Of a DNA stretch of 64,000 nucleotides, positions 45,822-55,261 are shown one piece after another (positions within the stretch are counted from its first letter, which is position 1; each line of letters starts with the position of its first letter). The position numbers and the translations under genes were made by a program. The stretch is from assembly GCF_009797025.1 (NCBI RefSeq), contig NZ_CP047027.1, forward strand, positions 682,001 to 746,000. The letters are read 5' to 3'. This stretch comes from Cellulophaga sp. L1A9. GTDB lineage: Bacteria; Bacteroidota; Bacteroidia; Flavobacteriales; Flavobacteriaceae. The notes beneath the pieces were generated by a model. That model was not told where the DNA came from, made no database searches, and saw only the letters and a program-made list of their open reading frames with translations.

Positions 45822-48629
45822 TTAAAGCTTAATGATGTAATCTGTTAAGCCCATTTCGTGTGGTAGATTCATTTTTTTTCGCAAACGGTATCGTTTTACT
45901 TCAACACTGCGCACTGATATATTTAATAAAGGTGCTATTTCTTTGGAAGATAAATTTAAGCGCAGATAAGCACATAACCTTAAATCATTTGGTGTTAAAT
46001 CTGGATGCAATGTTTTAATTTTTTTCAAGAATTCTTTGTCAGCATTATTAAAAGCATCTTCAAAGAATTTCCAATCATCCTCATTATTTATGTTCCTGTC
46101 TATAGTTTTAATAACAGCACTTACTTGTTGTGGTGTTTTACTTTCTTGCAGTTGCGTTTTTATAGCATTAAGAAATTCATTCTTTTTAATAATACTCATT
46201 GTAGATATTGCCAATTCCCTACTTTTATTATCTATTTCTTGGTTTAATTTTTCATTTTTAATCTGAATAAGCTTCTTTTCCGCTTTAATCTTTTTACGCT
46301 TCAGTTTTTTCTCATTCTCTTTTAAGAGTTGTGCTTGTTGTCTTTTATAATACCTGCGATATAATCTGTGAATAAAATATCCTAACGCTATAAAAAGCAA
46401 AACATATAATAAAATTGCTAGATTGGACACATACCAAGGTCTTAAGATTTCAAAGGTATAACTTGCTATATTTTCACTTAACTCATTGCCAACTTTTGCC
46501 CTTACTTTAAAGGTATATTCCCCAAAAGGCAAGTTTTCAAAAGCAACCTCTGACTTCTCTGACCAAGTACTCCAAACCTCCGTAAGCCCTATTAATTGGT
46601 ATTGAAAATTTACCTCTGTATATTTCTCATAGCTAGGCACACTGTATTTAAAATACAGGTTATTATCAGTATACTTAAAAGCTTTATTAAGGCTTTTTAA
46701 CTCCACTTTTTGCAAAAAAGTAGTATCACTATTTTTATTAAAGACATCAGTTAGAGCTATAGAAAATTCTTTTGCACTTATCTTATCTAAATCAAGGGTT
46801 ATGTATCCATTAGAAATACCTATTAAATAAGTATTGACTCCTACTTCCTTTATATTTTCAAAGCCTAAAACCCCCAAATTACGCCTGAAGGAACTAGGAA
46901 TAGCAATCTTTTTTAATTCTGGCTGACCATTAAATTTATTAGCAGCTAAAGAAATTATATTTTTGCCTGTAAACGCCCATAATACATTTTCATTAGTATC
47001 TGGAATAACAACACCTATTAAACTGTCATCCCCATCAAAAAAAAGTTTACTAAGGAGGCTGTCTTTTTCAAGCTTCTTATGTTCTTCATTAAATCGTAAG
47101 ACTCCTCTGTTTGAGGCATGCAATATAGAATTCTCATAGGTCACTAAACTAGCTCCTGTACCTAAAACTGGCTCATCACTGCTTTGAACAACTTTAGTAT
47201 AAGAAGAATCTAATGTTAATCTAAAAACACCTTTATACTCATGGTTGACAATAATATCATTATTTTTTGTGAATTCGAAAAAGCGACTTGAAATATCAAA
47301 ACCATCAATTTTATTTCTAAAAACCCATTGGTTATTTTTCAATTCAAGAATACTTAACCCATTGTAATTACCCTGTACTAGAAGTGAATCCTTACCTGGT
47401 ATTTTCTTTATATCCCAAGTACCCGGAAAATTTGAAATTTGTTTTGCCTCATCACCCTTTACAATAAAAGTTCCCGCATTATGTCCACAAAAAAGAACAC
47501 CATCTATTTCTTTTAAAATCCAAACTTGACCATTCGTGTTTTCTATAATTTCAAATGCTCCATCTCCTGACTCAGGCTTATAAAACAATCCTTGATTTGT
47601 GCCTAAGTACAAATGATTTTTATAAACTGCCGCGGTGTACACTACCCCCAATTTCCCTACCGTATCAATATACTCTTTGAAAGGAGCACTGAAGTTCAAA
47701 ACACTAATTCCGTTATTTAAACCCAACCATATATTGCCTTCAACATCTTCGAAAATTGATAATATTGTATTGTCGTATAGTCCTTTTTTTTGATTGATTA
47801 TACCTATCAACTCTCCTGTATCACTCACGTGATACACCCCATCTGAAATAGTTCCTAAAATAAAACCACCTTCTTTAAGCCTAATACCGCTATACATATT
47901 TAAGCCTTTCAGCTCTTTATTTACAGGTACCTGCCATTTTTCTACACCATCCTGCGTTAAAAGAAAAAAACCTTCTTTTTCTGTGAGTATTATTTTCCCT
48001 AGAGGGGACTCAAACAATCCAATAATGAAATTTGATTTAAAAATGGCCTCTTCCGATACTAAAACACCTTTACCTCCATCTATTTTAAAAAGACCTTTCC
48101 CTGATTTCTGGAAATAAACAATACCATTATTTTTGAAAATTCGAGCTCTAGTACTCTCAGAAGGTACAATACTGAATGATTCTGTTTTTAAATTGTAGAC
48201 GTAAATTCTTTGAAGTGATTGAAACAATACATAAGAATCTAATTGAATAATATTCCAAAACTCCTCATCCTCAATCATGGGAATCGTTAATTTAGAATTC
48301 AGAGATTGATAGATTAAATCGCCAAAATTATCTTTGGTCCAATACCCAAATTCCATATAACATCCCGTAAAAACACGATCATTAACAACCTTGACTGCTC
48401 GTAAATGAGAGCCATTAGGAGAAGAATACTTTTTCCAAGAAGCTCCATTATATTCTAATAAGCCATAGTTATTTCCTACGTATATATATTTTTGGTCTGA
48501 TTGTGAGATACTCCAATTCTGATTACCGCCATCATAGGCCAAGGGACTAAAATTATTTATAGGAGGTAATTCTTGCGAAAAGCAAACGAAGGCTAAAAAG
48601 AAAAAGCCAATAAATTTTATAGATCTCAA
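45822..48629 (-). CDS. SusR-like transmembrane regulator (propeller sensor, Y_Y_Y, LuxR-type HTH)
   Basis: 935 residues: signal peptide (ending VCFSQE), a periplasmic beta-propeller sensor about 25-630 (for example GLYDNTILSIFEDVEGNIWL near 280), a Y_Y_Y domain about 655-725 (FQYQLIGLTEVWSTWSEKSE), one transmembrane helix about 733-757, a charged coiled coil about 760-830, and a C-terminal helix-turn-helix (LTPNDLRLCAYLRLNLSSKE, then IAPLLNISVRSVEVKRYR). There is no histidine kinase or receiver, so it works like SusR: sugar sensed outside, DNA bound inside. It lies directly upstream of susC and should activate the PUL. Confidence 0.9.
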   Translation of the reverse strand: MRSIKFIGFFFLAFVCFSQELPPINNFSPLAYDGGNQNWSISQSDQKYIYVGNNYGLLEYNGASWKKYSSPNGSHLRAVKVVNDRVFTGCYMEFGYWTKDNFGDLIYQSLNSKLTIPMIEDEEFWNIIQLDSYVLFQSLQRIYVYNLKTESFSIVPSESTRARIFKNNGIVYFQKSGKGLFKIDGGKGVLVSEEAIFKSNFIIGLFESPLGKIILTEKEGFFLLTQDGVEKWQVPVNKELKGLNMYSGIRLKEGGFILGTISDGVYHVSDTGELIGIINQKKGLYDNTILSIFEDVEGNIWLGLNNGISVLNFSAPFKEYIDTVGKLGVVYTAAVYKNHLYLGTNQGLFYKPESGDGAFEIIENTNGQVWILKEIDGVLFCGHNAGTFIVKGDEAKQISNFPGTWDIKKIPGKDSLLVQGNYNGLSILELKNNQWVFRNKIDGFDISSRFFEFTKNNDIIVNHEYKGVFRLTLDSSYTKVVQSSDEPVLGTGASLVTYENSILHASNRGVLRFNEEHKKLEKDSLLSKLFFDGDDSLIGVVIPDTNENVLWAFTGKNIISLAANKFNGQPELKKIAIPSSFRRNLGVLGFENIKEVGVNTYLIGISNGYITLDLDKISAKEFSIALTDVFNKNSDTTFLQKVELKSLNKAFKYTDNNLYFKYSVPSYEKYTEVNFQYQLIGLTEVWSTWSEKSEVAFENLPFGEYTFKVRAKVGNELSENIASYTFEILRPWYVSNLAILLYVLLFIALGYFIHRLYRRYYKRQQAQLLKENEKKLKRKKIKAEKKLIQIKNEKLNQEIDNKSRELAISTMSIIKKNEFLNAIKTQLQESKTPQQVSAVIKTIDRNINNEDDWKFFEDAFNNADKEFLKKIKTLHPDLTPNDLRLCAYLRLNLSSKEIAPLLNISVRSVEVKRYRLRKKMNLPHEMGLTDYIIKL

Positions 48630-48693
48630 CAGCGATAATTTAAGACCAAGAGCTTGCGGGATTTAAAGATAAGGGTATGATAAAATAACCCCA

Positions 48694-48969
48694 TTACACA
48701 ATCTCTGCACTAAGTCCTGCCTGTAATAATTTTGTGCAACGCGGCTTAAGGTCATCATAATCACCCGTTTTCACGGTACATTTTCCATTATGATGCACTA
48801 TAATAGAACATTGCTCTGCTTGCTCAGGAGTATGATCGCAAACACCTATTAATGTTTCAATGACGTGATCAAAAGTATTTACCTCATCATTAAACAAAAC
48901 AATTTCGTTTTGTTTTTTAGTTTCTTCTTCTAAAAGTAAATCTTCTAAGATCTTTTCCTTCGTGCTCAT
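48694..48969 (-). CDS. clpS: ATP-dependent Clp protease adaptor ClpS
   Basis: 91 residues with the ClpS core: VLFNDEVNTFDHVIETL (NDxxTxxxxVI pattern), C-xH-TPEQAEQ, and the VHHNGKCTVKTGDYDDL segment. It delivers N-degron substrates to ClpA-type unfoldases. The fold and length fit; single gene, not obviously in an operon with its neighbours. Confidence 0.93.
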   Translation of the reverse strand: MSTKEKILEDLLLEEETKKQNEIVLFNDEVNTFDHVIETLIGVCDHTPEQAEQCSIIVHHNGKCTVKTGDYDDLKPRCTKLLQAGLSAEIV

Positions 48970-49066
48970 AGATCTATTTTTGCACTAAGATACAAATTCT
49001 AATAAGTCACTTCTAGAAATTATTTAAAAAAAACACGAAACCACTGCTAATTAAAGGATTATAAAA

Positions 49067-49094
49067 AAAGGTATTCTAAAATTAGAATACCTTT
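49067..49094 (-). terminator. Intrinsic terminator of the metalloprotease gene
   Basis: AAAGGTATTCTA (49067-49078) pairs with TAGAATACCTTT (49083-49094), followed on the minus strand by a run of T. It lies 35 bases after the protease stop. Confidence 0.8.
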
Positions 49095-49128
49095 AAAATT
49101 GTAATGTATTTATTTAAGTATTAGTTAA

Positions 49129-49983
49129 TTAATAAAGATAATTTAATGCTGTAATGTCATTATTATTAAACTCACCATCTTCATTTGAGCTAAAACATGC
49201 TAACATAATAGAAGTAGGATCATAAGCTTCCGGAGTTCCTGGTACTGGTATAGCACCTACTCCTGCAGTTCCTTCATTCGTATTTTGACCGCAACTTTGA
49301 CGACTAAACCAATCTGTATGTCTGAAACCAACAGAATGACCAATCTCATGGGTAATTACATGCTCAATAACATTTACGTCATAATTGCTTAAACCGTAAA
49401 TTTGAACAAATTTATTTGGATTTCCATTACTAGGAAAACCCGCTGAACCACCAGCACCTGACTCACTAGGATTTAGGTAAACCACCATATCCTTATCTTG
49501 ATAAGAAGTACCAAAAGTTAATGTAAAACGAATACTTAAATTTAAAGCATTGTAATTATTAACAGCATATTGCAATGCAGTTTGCTCTTTGGTTGGCAGG
49601 GCATTTTGACCTCCCGTGTACCCAATAATAGTTAAGGTCCTAGGACTAACTAAATTGGTGGTGTGGTAATTTTTAGCGCTTTTAATATCAATTTCTGATA
49701 AACTTTCAAACTGCTCCGCAGAAAATAATATATCATTCTCTAATTGAAATCGTTCTTCCATTGATCCATCAGGAAGCATAAAATCTACAACGTCAATTTC
49801 GTTAACATTATAGTAGTTGTTTTTGAAAACACTCATCACCTCATCGGTAATTTGTAGCTTTTCTTGTTCAACATTTTCTACACTAGCTTCTGGCACTAGA
49901 AGATTATTGTCTTTCTCTTTTTCACAAGAACTAGCCACTAATAAAAGTGACATAGCAATAATAGTTAAATCGCGTTTTTTCAT
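49129..49983 (-). CDS. M57-type HEIGH zinc metalloprotease lipoprotein
   Basis: 284 residues, lipobox Cys20 (ASSC) followed by EKEKD. The zinc motif HEIGHSVGFRH lies near residue 211 (HExxHxxGxxH) and the sequence ends with a segment typical of the family (DPTSIMLACFSSNEDGEFNN, then DITALNYLY). M57-like proteases act outside the cell or at its surface; the substrate is unknown. Upstream residues about 20-100 may be a propeptide. Monocistronic with its own terminator. Confidence 0.88.
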   Translation of the reverse strand: MKKRDLTIIAMSLLLVASSCEKEKDNNLLVPEASVENVEQEKLQITDEVMSVFKNNYYNVNEIDVVDFMLPDGSMEERFQLENDILFSAEQFESLSEIDIKSAKNYHTTNLVSPRTLTIIGYTGGQNALPTKEQTALQYAVNNYNALNLSIRFTLTFGTSYQDKDMVVYLNPSESGAGGSAGFPSNGNPNKFVQIYGLSNYDVNVIEHVITHEIGHSVGFRHTDWFSRQSCGQNTNEGTAGVGAIPVPGTPEAYDPTSIMLACFSSNEDGEFNNNDITALNYLY

Positions 49984-50084
49984 AATTAATTGTGTTAAAT
50001 AAGTTAAAAAATATAAAACTATATCTTAAAAAAATACATTACAACGACAATATATGACAATTCAACGGTAATTTTACAAAAACT

Positions 50085-50927
50085 TTAACATTTTCGATAA
50101 ACGGCAGCAACCCAATTATTTCTATTTAGGTTGGACTCAAACTTCAGACTGTGTTCTTCGCACTTGGCGGATATTGTAGGGATGTCTTCAGAATAGAAGC
50201 CACTTAAAAATAACGTCCCTCCTACTTTTAAACATTTTGAATATTCGGGAATATCTTCTAGTAGTATATTCCTATTAATATTCGCTATTATAATATCATA
50301 ATTTTTATCCTTTAGAAGATTTACATCACCTTCATAGACATTAATATGACTAGAGTCATTACGCTCTACATTTTCCAATGCATTTAAATAACACCAATTG
50401 TCTATATCTATGGCATCAATTGTACTAGCTCCCCTTTTTGCAGCCAGGATCGCCAACACCCCTGTACCACTTCCCATGTCTAATACAGATTTTCCCTTAA
50501 AATCTGTATTTAATATATGTTGCAGCATCATGTGTGTAGTTTCATGATGCCCCGTTCCAAAACTCATTTTTGGTTCTATCACAATGTCGTATTCCACTTC
50601 TGGTTTTTCATGAAATGGCGCACGAACTACACATTTTTCATCTACTTGAATAGGATTAAAATTCTTCTCCCAAGTTGCATTCCAGTTTTCCTGCTCAATT
50701 TCTTTAAAATCGTACTCAATTTTAAAGTTCTCATTATGTACAATAGTTAAGCTGTCCAGAATAGCAGCTGACCAATCTTCTTTTTTGATGTAAGCCAAAA
50801 CACCTTCTTCGGTCTCTAAGAAACTTTCAAACAGAACTTCTCCTAATTCTGCAATTAGAATATCTGATGCTGGCTGTAAGGGCTCTACTTTAAAAGTATA
50901 CTCTATATAATTATTCTCTTTTTCCAT
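50085..50927 (-). CDS. prmA: Ribosomal protein L11 methyltransferase
   Basis: I take ATG 50927 (MEKENNYIEYTFKVEPL). A longer frame opens at 50951, but those codons lie inside the tpiA terminator hairpin. The 280-residue protein has the PrmA N-domain and a Rossmann methyltransferase domain with MSFGTGHHETTHMML near 132, VLDMGSGTGVLAILAAKRGA near 155 and IIANINRNILLEDI near 217 (N-I-N-x-N motif). It trimethylates ribosomal protein L11. Confidence 0.93.
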   Translation of the reverse strand: MEKENNYIEYTFKVEPLQPASDILIAELGEVLFESFLETEEGVLAYIKKEDWSAAILDSLTIVHNENFKIEYDFKEIEQENWNATWEKNFNPIQVDEKCVVRAPFHEKPEVEYDIVIEPKMSFGTGHHETTHMMLQHILNTDFKGKSVLDMGSGTGVLAILAAKRGASTIDAIDIDNWCYLNALENVERNDSSHINVYEGDVNLLKDKNYDIIIANINRNILLEDIPEYSKCLKVGGTLFLSGFYSEDIPTISAKCEEHSLKFESNLNRNNWVAAVYRKC

Positions 50928-50943
50928 TTTTGGGATAATATAA

Positions 50944-50968
50944 AAGGGCATTCTAGTAGAATGCCCTT
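50944..50968 (-). terminator. Intrinsic terminator of tpiA
   Basis: AAGGGCATTCTA pairs with TAGAATGCCCTT (12-bp stem, very tight loop), followed on the minus strand by TTTTAT. It lies 28 bases after the tpiA stop and upstream of the chosen prmA start. Confidence 0.8.
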
Positions 50969-50995
50969 ATGATTTAGTATTTATTAATTGTTTAC

Positions 50996-51745
50996 CTAGA
51001 TTGCTTTAATAATAGCTACAAAATCATCTGCCACTAAAGCTGCTCCTCCTATAAGACCACCATCTACATCTGGTTTAGAGAAAATCTCTACAGCATTGTT
51101 AGGTTTAACACTACCACCATATAAGATAGATACATTGTTAGCAATTGTAGCATCAAAAGCATCTGTAATAGTTTTACGTATAAATGCATGCATTTCTTGC
51201 GCTTGTTCAGGAGATGCTGTTTCTCCCGTTCCTATAGCCCAAACTGGCTCGTATGCCAAAACAATATTTTTCCAAGAACTCGCCTCTAAAGAGAATAATG
51301 CATTTTTAAGTTGACGCGCTACTATATTAAAATGATTGTCTGACTTACGGTCTTCTAATTCCTCGCCAAAGCAAAACATGATGCGCATATTTTTAGCCAA
51401 TGCAGCAACCACTTTCTTTGCCAAAATCTCATCCGTTTCACCAAAATAAGCTCTTCTCTCCGAATGACCAATAATCACAGTCTCCACCCCTATATCTAAT
51501 AACATATCTGCTGAGATTTCTCCTGTAAATGCTCCGCTTTCTGCATAATGCATATTTTGCGCTATAACTTCTATGGTCGAAGATTCTAGATTGCGCACTG
51601 CTCCTGCAAGATTTACAAAAGTTGGTGCTACCATTACCTCTGCCGTAGTATCTGGTAATTTAGCGGAAAGTTCTGCCAATAACGCTTCTGTTTCAGTAGC
51701 ATTTTTATTCATTTTCCAATTCCCTGCAACTATTTTACTTCTCAT
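50996..51745 (-). CDS. tpiA: Triosephosphate isomerase
   Basis: 249 residues with every TIM hallmark: VAGNWKMNK at the N-terminus, IIGHSERR near residue 93 (catalytic His), AYEPVWAIGTG near 166 (catalytic Glu) and YGGSVKPNN near 210. It interconverts dihydroxyacetone phosphate and glyceraldehyde-3-phosphate. In the same direction as the DoxX and DUF1599 genes upstream, 60 bases away. Confidence 0.98.
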   Translation of the reverse strand: MRSKIVAGNWKMNKNATETEALLAELSAKLPDTTAEVMVAPTFVNLAGAVRNLESSTIEVIAQNMHYAESGAFTGEISADMLLDIGVETVIIGHSERRAYFGETDEILAKKVVAALAKNMRIMFCFGEELEDRKSDNHFNIVARQLKNALFSLEASSWKNIVLAYEPVWAIGTGETASPEQAQEMHAFIRKTITDAFDATIANNVSILYGGSVKPNNAVEIFSKPDVDGGLIGGAALVADDFVAIIKAI

Positions 51746-51805
51746 TTTGTTCTATTTTCAATTATTAAATGACTAATTATATCTTATTTTAATTTAAACG
51801 AAAAA

Positions 51806-52903
51806 CTATTCTAAAGTTATAGTGTCTAAATCATTATAATGTACTTTCTGTGTAATTGTTCCTTTATTCAAAATTAAAACTCCTGGATTAGAACGGACTA
51901 TAGTTTTTAAAGTGGTTTGATCTGTAAAGTAAAAATCAAAATTCAATTTATACTCCTTAAGTAATTTTGTAGCAAAATCTTCGCTAGAAGCAGACATGCC
52001 AATAACTTTATAGCCTGCTTTTACAGCTCTATCTGTAAGTTCTTTTACCTCTTCAAATGCACTATAACTACTTTTATCTAGATCATAAGCAATTACTACT
52101 AACAATTTGGGTTCTTGCAATAATTCTGACGCATAATCTACATCATCTTTTTCTATTGAAAAATCGTGAATCGGAGGCTCATAACCTGCTTGCACTTCCG
52201 TTGTTTCTACATCAATAAACTCACCATCTACACTTGGATAATCGCCTTGAGTGACAATAATTTTTTCTTGGCCATTCACCTTAAACCTCCAAGCATAATC
52301 AAATATAGCTTTTGGCGCGTCTTCCGGAACGGACATACCTTCTTCTATATTAGCACCTATTTTATAAGGTCTGAAGTCTATTGCTGGCAAATGATTAAGA
52401 ACGTAATACACAAAAATCACGCAAGCCGCCAAAGATGCTCCTGTAACAATTCTATTGAAACTAGGACTAAAAATAGGCAGGACATACCGTTTCCCTACGA
52501 GTATAACAACTATAAGAAGTAATAAGATAATGTCTTTTGTAAAAGATTGCCAGGGCGTCAATTTTAAAGCATCGCCAAAACAACCGCAATCTGTTACTTT
52601 ATTAAAATATGCAGAGTAAAAAGTTAAGAATGTAAAGCCAATAATCATGACCAACAGACTATATATGGTAAACCTTTGCCTAAACCCTATTAGTAAAAGA
52701 ACACCTAATAAGACTTCTAAAATTACCACAAAAATGGCAATTTTCAAGGCATGTGGTTCAAAAAACGGCATGTTTAAAACGCCGTAACTAAAATATTCCT
52801 CCAACTTAAATGAAAACCCAACTGGGTCATTCAATTTTATAAAACCACTAATTATAAATAATATTCCTACTACTGTTCTACTGAACCCAACCAAGTACTT
52901 CAT
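51806..52903 (-). CDS. DoxX-like membrane protein with thioredoxin-like C-terminal domain (BT_3928 family)
   Basis: 365 residues. Four membrane helices fill about 1-150, beginning FSRTVVGILFIISGFIKLND and including VTDCGCFGDALKLTPW near 107, as in DoxX/MauE-type proteins; a fifth helix is near 155. The periplasmic C-terminal part (about 245-365, LLVVIAYDLDKSSYSAFEEV, VLILNKGTITQKVHYNDLD) looks like a thioredoxin fold without a CxxC pair. A redox or envelope role is likely but unproven. The gene starts 4 bases after DUF1599. Confidence 0.75.
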   Translation of the reverse strand: MKYLVGFSRTVVGILFIISGFIKLNDPVGFSFKLEEYFSYGVLNMPFFEPHALKIAIFVVILEVLLGVLLLIGFRQRFTIYSLLVMIIGFTFLTFYSAYFNKVTDCGCFGDALKLTPWQSFTKDIILLLLIVVILVGKRYVLPIFSPSFNRIVTGASLAACVIFVYYVLNHLPAIDFRPYKIGANIEEGMSVPEDAPKAIFDYAWRFKVNGQEKIIVTQGDYPSVDGEFIDVETTEVQAGYEPPIHDFSIEKDDVDYASELLQEPKLLVVIAYDLDKSSYSAFEEVKELTDRAVKAGYKVIGMSASSEDFATKLLKEYKLNFDFYFTDQTTLKTIVRSNPGVLILNKGTITQKVHYNDLDTITLE

Positions 52904-52907
52904 GTAA

Positions 52908-53453
52908 TTATTTAGAATTTGATGTTAAATGTATCATAGCAAATACTGCATAGTTTACCATATCTTGGTAATTAGCATCTATACCTTCACTCACTAAAGT
53001 CTTCCCTTTGTTATCTTCAATTTGCTTGACACGCAATAATTTTTGCAAAATTAAATCTGTTAAAGAGCTCACACGCATTTCTCTCCATGCCTCTCCATAA
53101 TCATGATTTTTATTTTCCATCAATGTCTTTGTAATGTTTACATGGGAGTCAAATAACGCTAATGCTTCTTCAACATTTAAGTCTGGCTGCTCTGCGATTC
53201 CTTTTTCAATTTGAATTAAGGCCATTATCGAATAATTAATAATTCCTATAAATTCAGATTGCTCCCCTTCTTCTACCTTCTGAACTTCATTCTCTTGAAG
53301 ACTGCGAATCCGTTGTGCCTTAATAAAAATTTGATCTGTTAGTGATGGTAATCTTAGTATTCGCCATGCACTGCCATAATCTTTCATCTTTTTAGAAAAT
53401 AAAGCGCGACATATTTTTATTACAGCATCGTATTGTTCTGCGGTTTTCTGCAT
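52908..53453 (-). CDS. DUF1599 family protein (internal duplication)
   Basis: 181 residues made of two related halves: VIKICRALFSKKMKDYGSAW with PSLTDQIFIKAQRIRSLQ (about 10-55) and VNITKTLMENKNHDYGEAWR with SSLTDLILQKLLRVKQIED (about 105-155). The K-x-x-DYG-x-AWR-x-x-R pattern in each half is the DUF1599 signature. Function is not known to me. Conserved position before the DoxX-like gene suggests a shared role. Confidence 0.85.
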   Translation of the reverse strand: MQKTAEQYDAVIKICRALFSKKMKDYGSAWRILRLPSLTDQIFIKAQRIRSLQENEVQKVEEGEQSEFIGIINYSIMALIQIEKGIAEQPDLNVEEALALFDSHVNITKTLMENKNHDYGEAWREMRVSSLTDLILQKLLRVKQIEDNKGKTLVSEGIDANYQDMVNYAVFAMIHLTSNSK

Positions 53454-53559
53454 GTATTCTTTCTAATTTGTGTAAATTTCGTTCAAAATTTTTAATTGTT
53501 CAAGTATAGCGCTTTAAACTTGCAGTGCTATTATAATTCTTGACTAATTCTCAGTAAAA

Positions 53560-54393
53560 ATGACCATAAATTGCAAAGGAGATCTTATTGAAATTGGAGC
53601 GCCAAAAATAATGGGTATTCTTAATACTACCCCCGATTCTTTTTATGATGGAGGAAAATACAAAAATGAAACTGAAATTATCCATCAAGTTCAAAAAATG
53701 CTTGCCGATGGAGCCACATTCATTGATATTGGCGGATATAGTTCTAAACCCGGAGCTTTACATGTCTCAGATGAAGAAGAATTAAATAGAGTTGCACCTA
53801 TAGTAGCTTTGGTCCTTAAAAATTTTCCTGAGTGTAAAATTTCAATAGATACCTTTAGAAGTAAAGTTGCAGAAGCGTGTATACAAGAAGGTGCTGCAAT
53901 GATTAATGATATATCCGCAGGAAATCTAGATCTTGAAATGATGAACATTGTTGCTAAATATCAAGTGCCTTACATCATGATGCATATGAAAGGAACGCCT
54001 CAAAACATGCAAAAAAACATACAGTACGATAATTTACTTACTGATATTCTAAGTTATTTTTCAGAAAGAATAGCTGCTGCGAACGATAACAAAATTAATG
54101 ACATTATTTTAGACCCTGGATTTGGTTTTTCAAAAACATTGGATCAAAATTATGAATTAATGCAAAAATTAGAACTATTGAAAAATGCCAAAAAGCCTAT
54201 ATTAGTTGGTATTAGCAGAAAATCTATGGTATACAACGTTCTAAAGACAGATGCGCAACATGCTTTAAACGGAACAACTAGCCTAAATACTATCGCCTTA
54301 CTAAAGGGTGCCAATATACTCAGGGTACATGATGTTAAAGAGGCCGCAGAATGTATTGCCATAGTACAGCAATTAAAGTATAAAAATACCTAG
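53560..54393 (+). CDS. folP: Dihydropteroate synthase
   Basis: 277 residues: GILNTTPDSFYDGGKY near residue 20, FIDIGGYSSKPGA near 57, the pterin-site NDISAGN near 118 and ILDPGFGFSKT near 185. It condenses p-aminobenzoate with the pterin pyrophosphate in folate synthesis. It is divergent from DUF1599 and followed by the diadenylate cyclase gene 44 bases later. Confidence 0.96.
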   Translation: MTINCKGDLIEIGAPKIMGILNTTPDSFYDGGKYKNETEIIHQVQKMLADGATFIDIGGYSSKPGALHVSDEEELNRVAPIVALVLKNFPECKISIDTFRSKVAEACIQEGAAMINDISAGNLDLEMMNIVAKYQVPYIMMHMKGTPQNMQKNIQYDNLLTDILSYFSERIAAANDNKINDIILDPGFGFSKTLDQNYELMQKLELLKNAKKPILVGISRKSMVYNVLKTDAQHALNGTTSLNTIALLKGANILRVHDVKEAAECIAIVQQLKYKNT

Positions 54394-54437
54394 TTTTTGT
54401 TCGTCTATTTTTCCTAATTTTACAAAAACCCTAAGAC

Positions 54438-55223
54438 TTGGATTTTTTAAGCTTTCTAGATTTTAAGATTACAGATTTAATAGACATATTACTTGTCGCT
54501 ACGCTGTTATATTACATTTACAAATTGGTTCGCGGTACTGTCGCGATAAACATTTTCATTGGTATCGTTCTTGTTTGGGGTTTCTGGAAACTCACAGAGC
54601 TTTTAGAAATGAAAATGATTTCTAGTGTTATTGGCGGTTTTATGCAAGTTGGTTTAATCGCATTGATTATAGTTTTCCAACAAGAGATAAGAAAGTTTTT
54701 GCTAATGATTGGTTCTACCAATTTTGCTAATAAACGAAACTTCATTAAACATTTTAAGTTTTTAAAACAAGAAGTGACCAGTATTGGTACAGATGTAGAT
54801 TCACTGGTAAGTGCGTGTGATAAAATGAGTTCTTCAAAAACAGGCGCTATTATAATTATAAAAAGAAGCAATTCCTTAGATTTTGTAAAATCTACTGGTG
54901 ATAAAATGCATATTGAAATTACCCAACCTATTATTGAAAGTATTTTTTACAAAAACAGTCCATTGCATGATGGTGCAGCAGTGATTGAAGGGAATTATAT
55001 TGTTGCCACCCGAGTGATACTCCCCGTTTCTAACGAACGTAATATTCCTTTACGCTTTGGATTAAGACACCGAGCTGCCGTTGGTATTACTGAAAAAACA
55101 GATTCATTAGCCATTGTTGTAAGTGAAGAAACAGGAATGATCACCTACATTAAAAATGGCGAATTTGTATTGTATAATGACTTAACAGAGCTTTCTAGTA
55201 TGATCAAAGAAGATTTGATGTAA
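54438..55223 (+). CDS. cdaA: Diadenylate cyclase (CdaA type)
   Basis: 261 residues from a TTG start at 54438 (MDFLSFLDFKITDLIDILLV). A TTG start keeps the usual N-terminal lead of this family, and I see no in-frame ATG before the first helix. Three N-terminal membrane helices (about 12-85) precede the DAC domain with GAIIIIKRSNSL near 134, the catalytic LHDGAAVI near 178 and RHRAAVGITE near 210. It makes c-di-AMP from ATP. A YbbR-type regulator gene, common beside cdaA in Firmicutes, is absent here. Confidence 0.93.
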   Translation: MDFLSFLDFKITDLIDILLVATLLYYIYKLVRGTVAINIFIGIVLVWGFWKLTELLEMKMISSVIGGFMQVGLIALIIVFQQEIRKFLLMIGSTNFANKRNFIKHFKFLKQEVTSIGTDVDSLVSACDKMSSSKTGAIIIIKRSNSLDFVKSTGDKMHIEITQPIIESIFYKNSPLHDGAAVIEGNYIVATRVILPVSNERNIPLRFGLRHRAAVGITEKTDSLAIVVSEETGMITYIKNGEFVLYNDLTELSSMIKEDLM

Positions 55224-55261
55224 GTAAAAAAATAAAAACACCAACCAACTATTTACCATTT

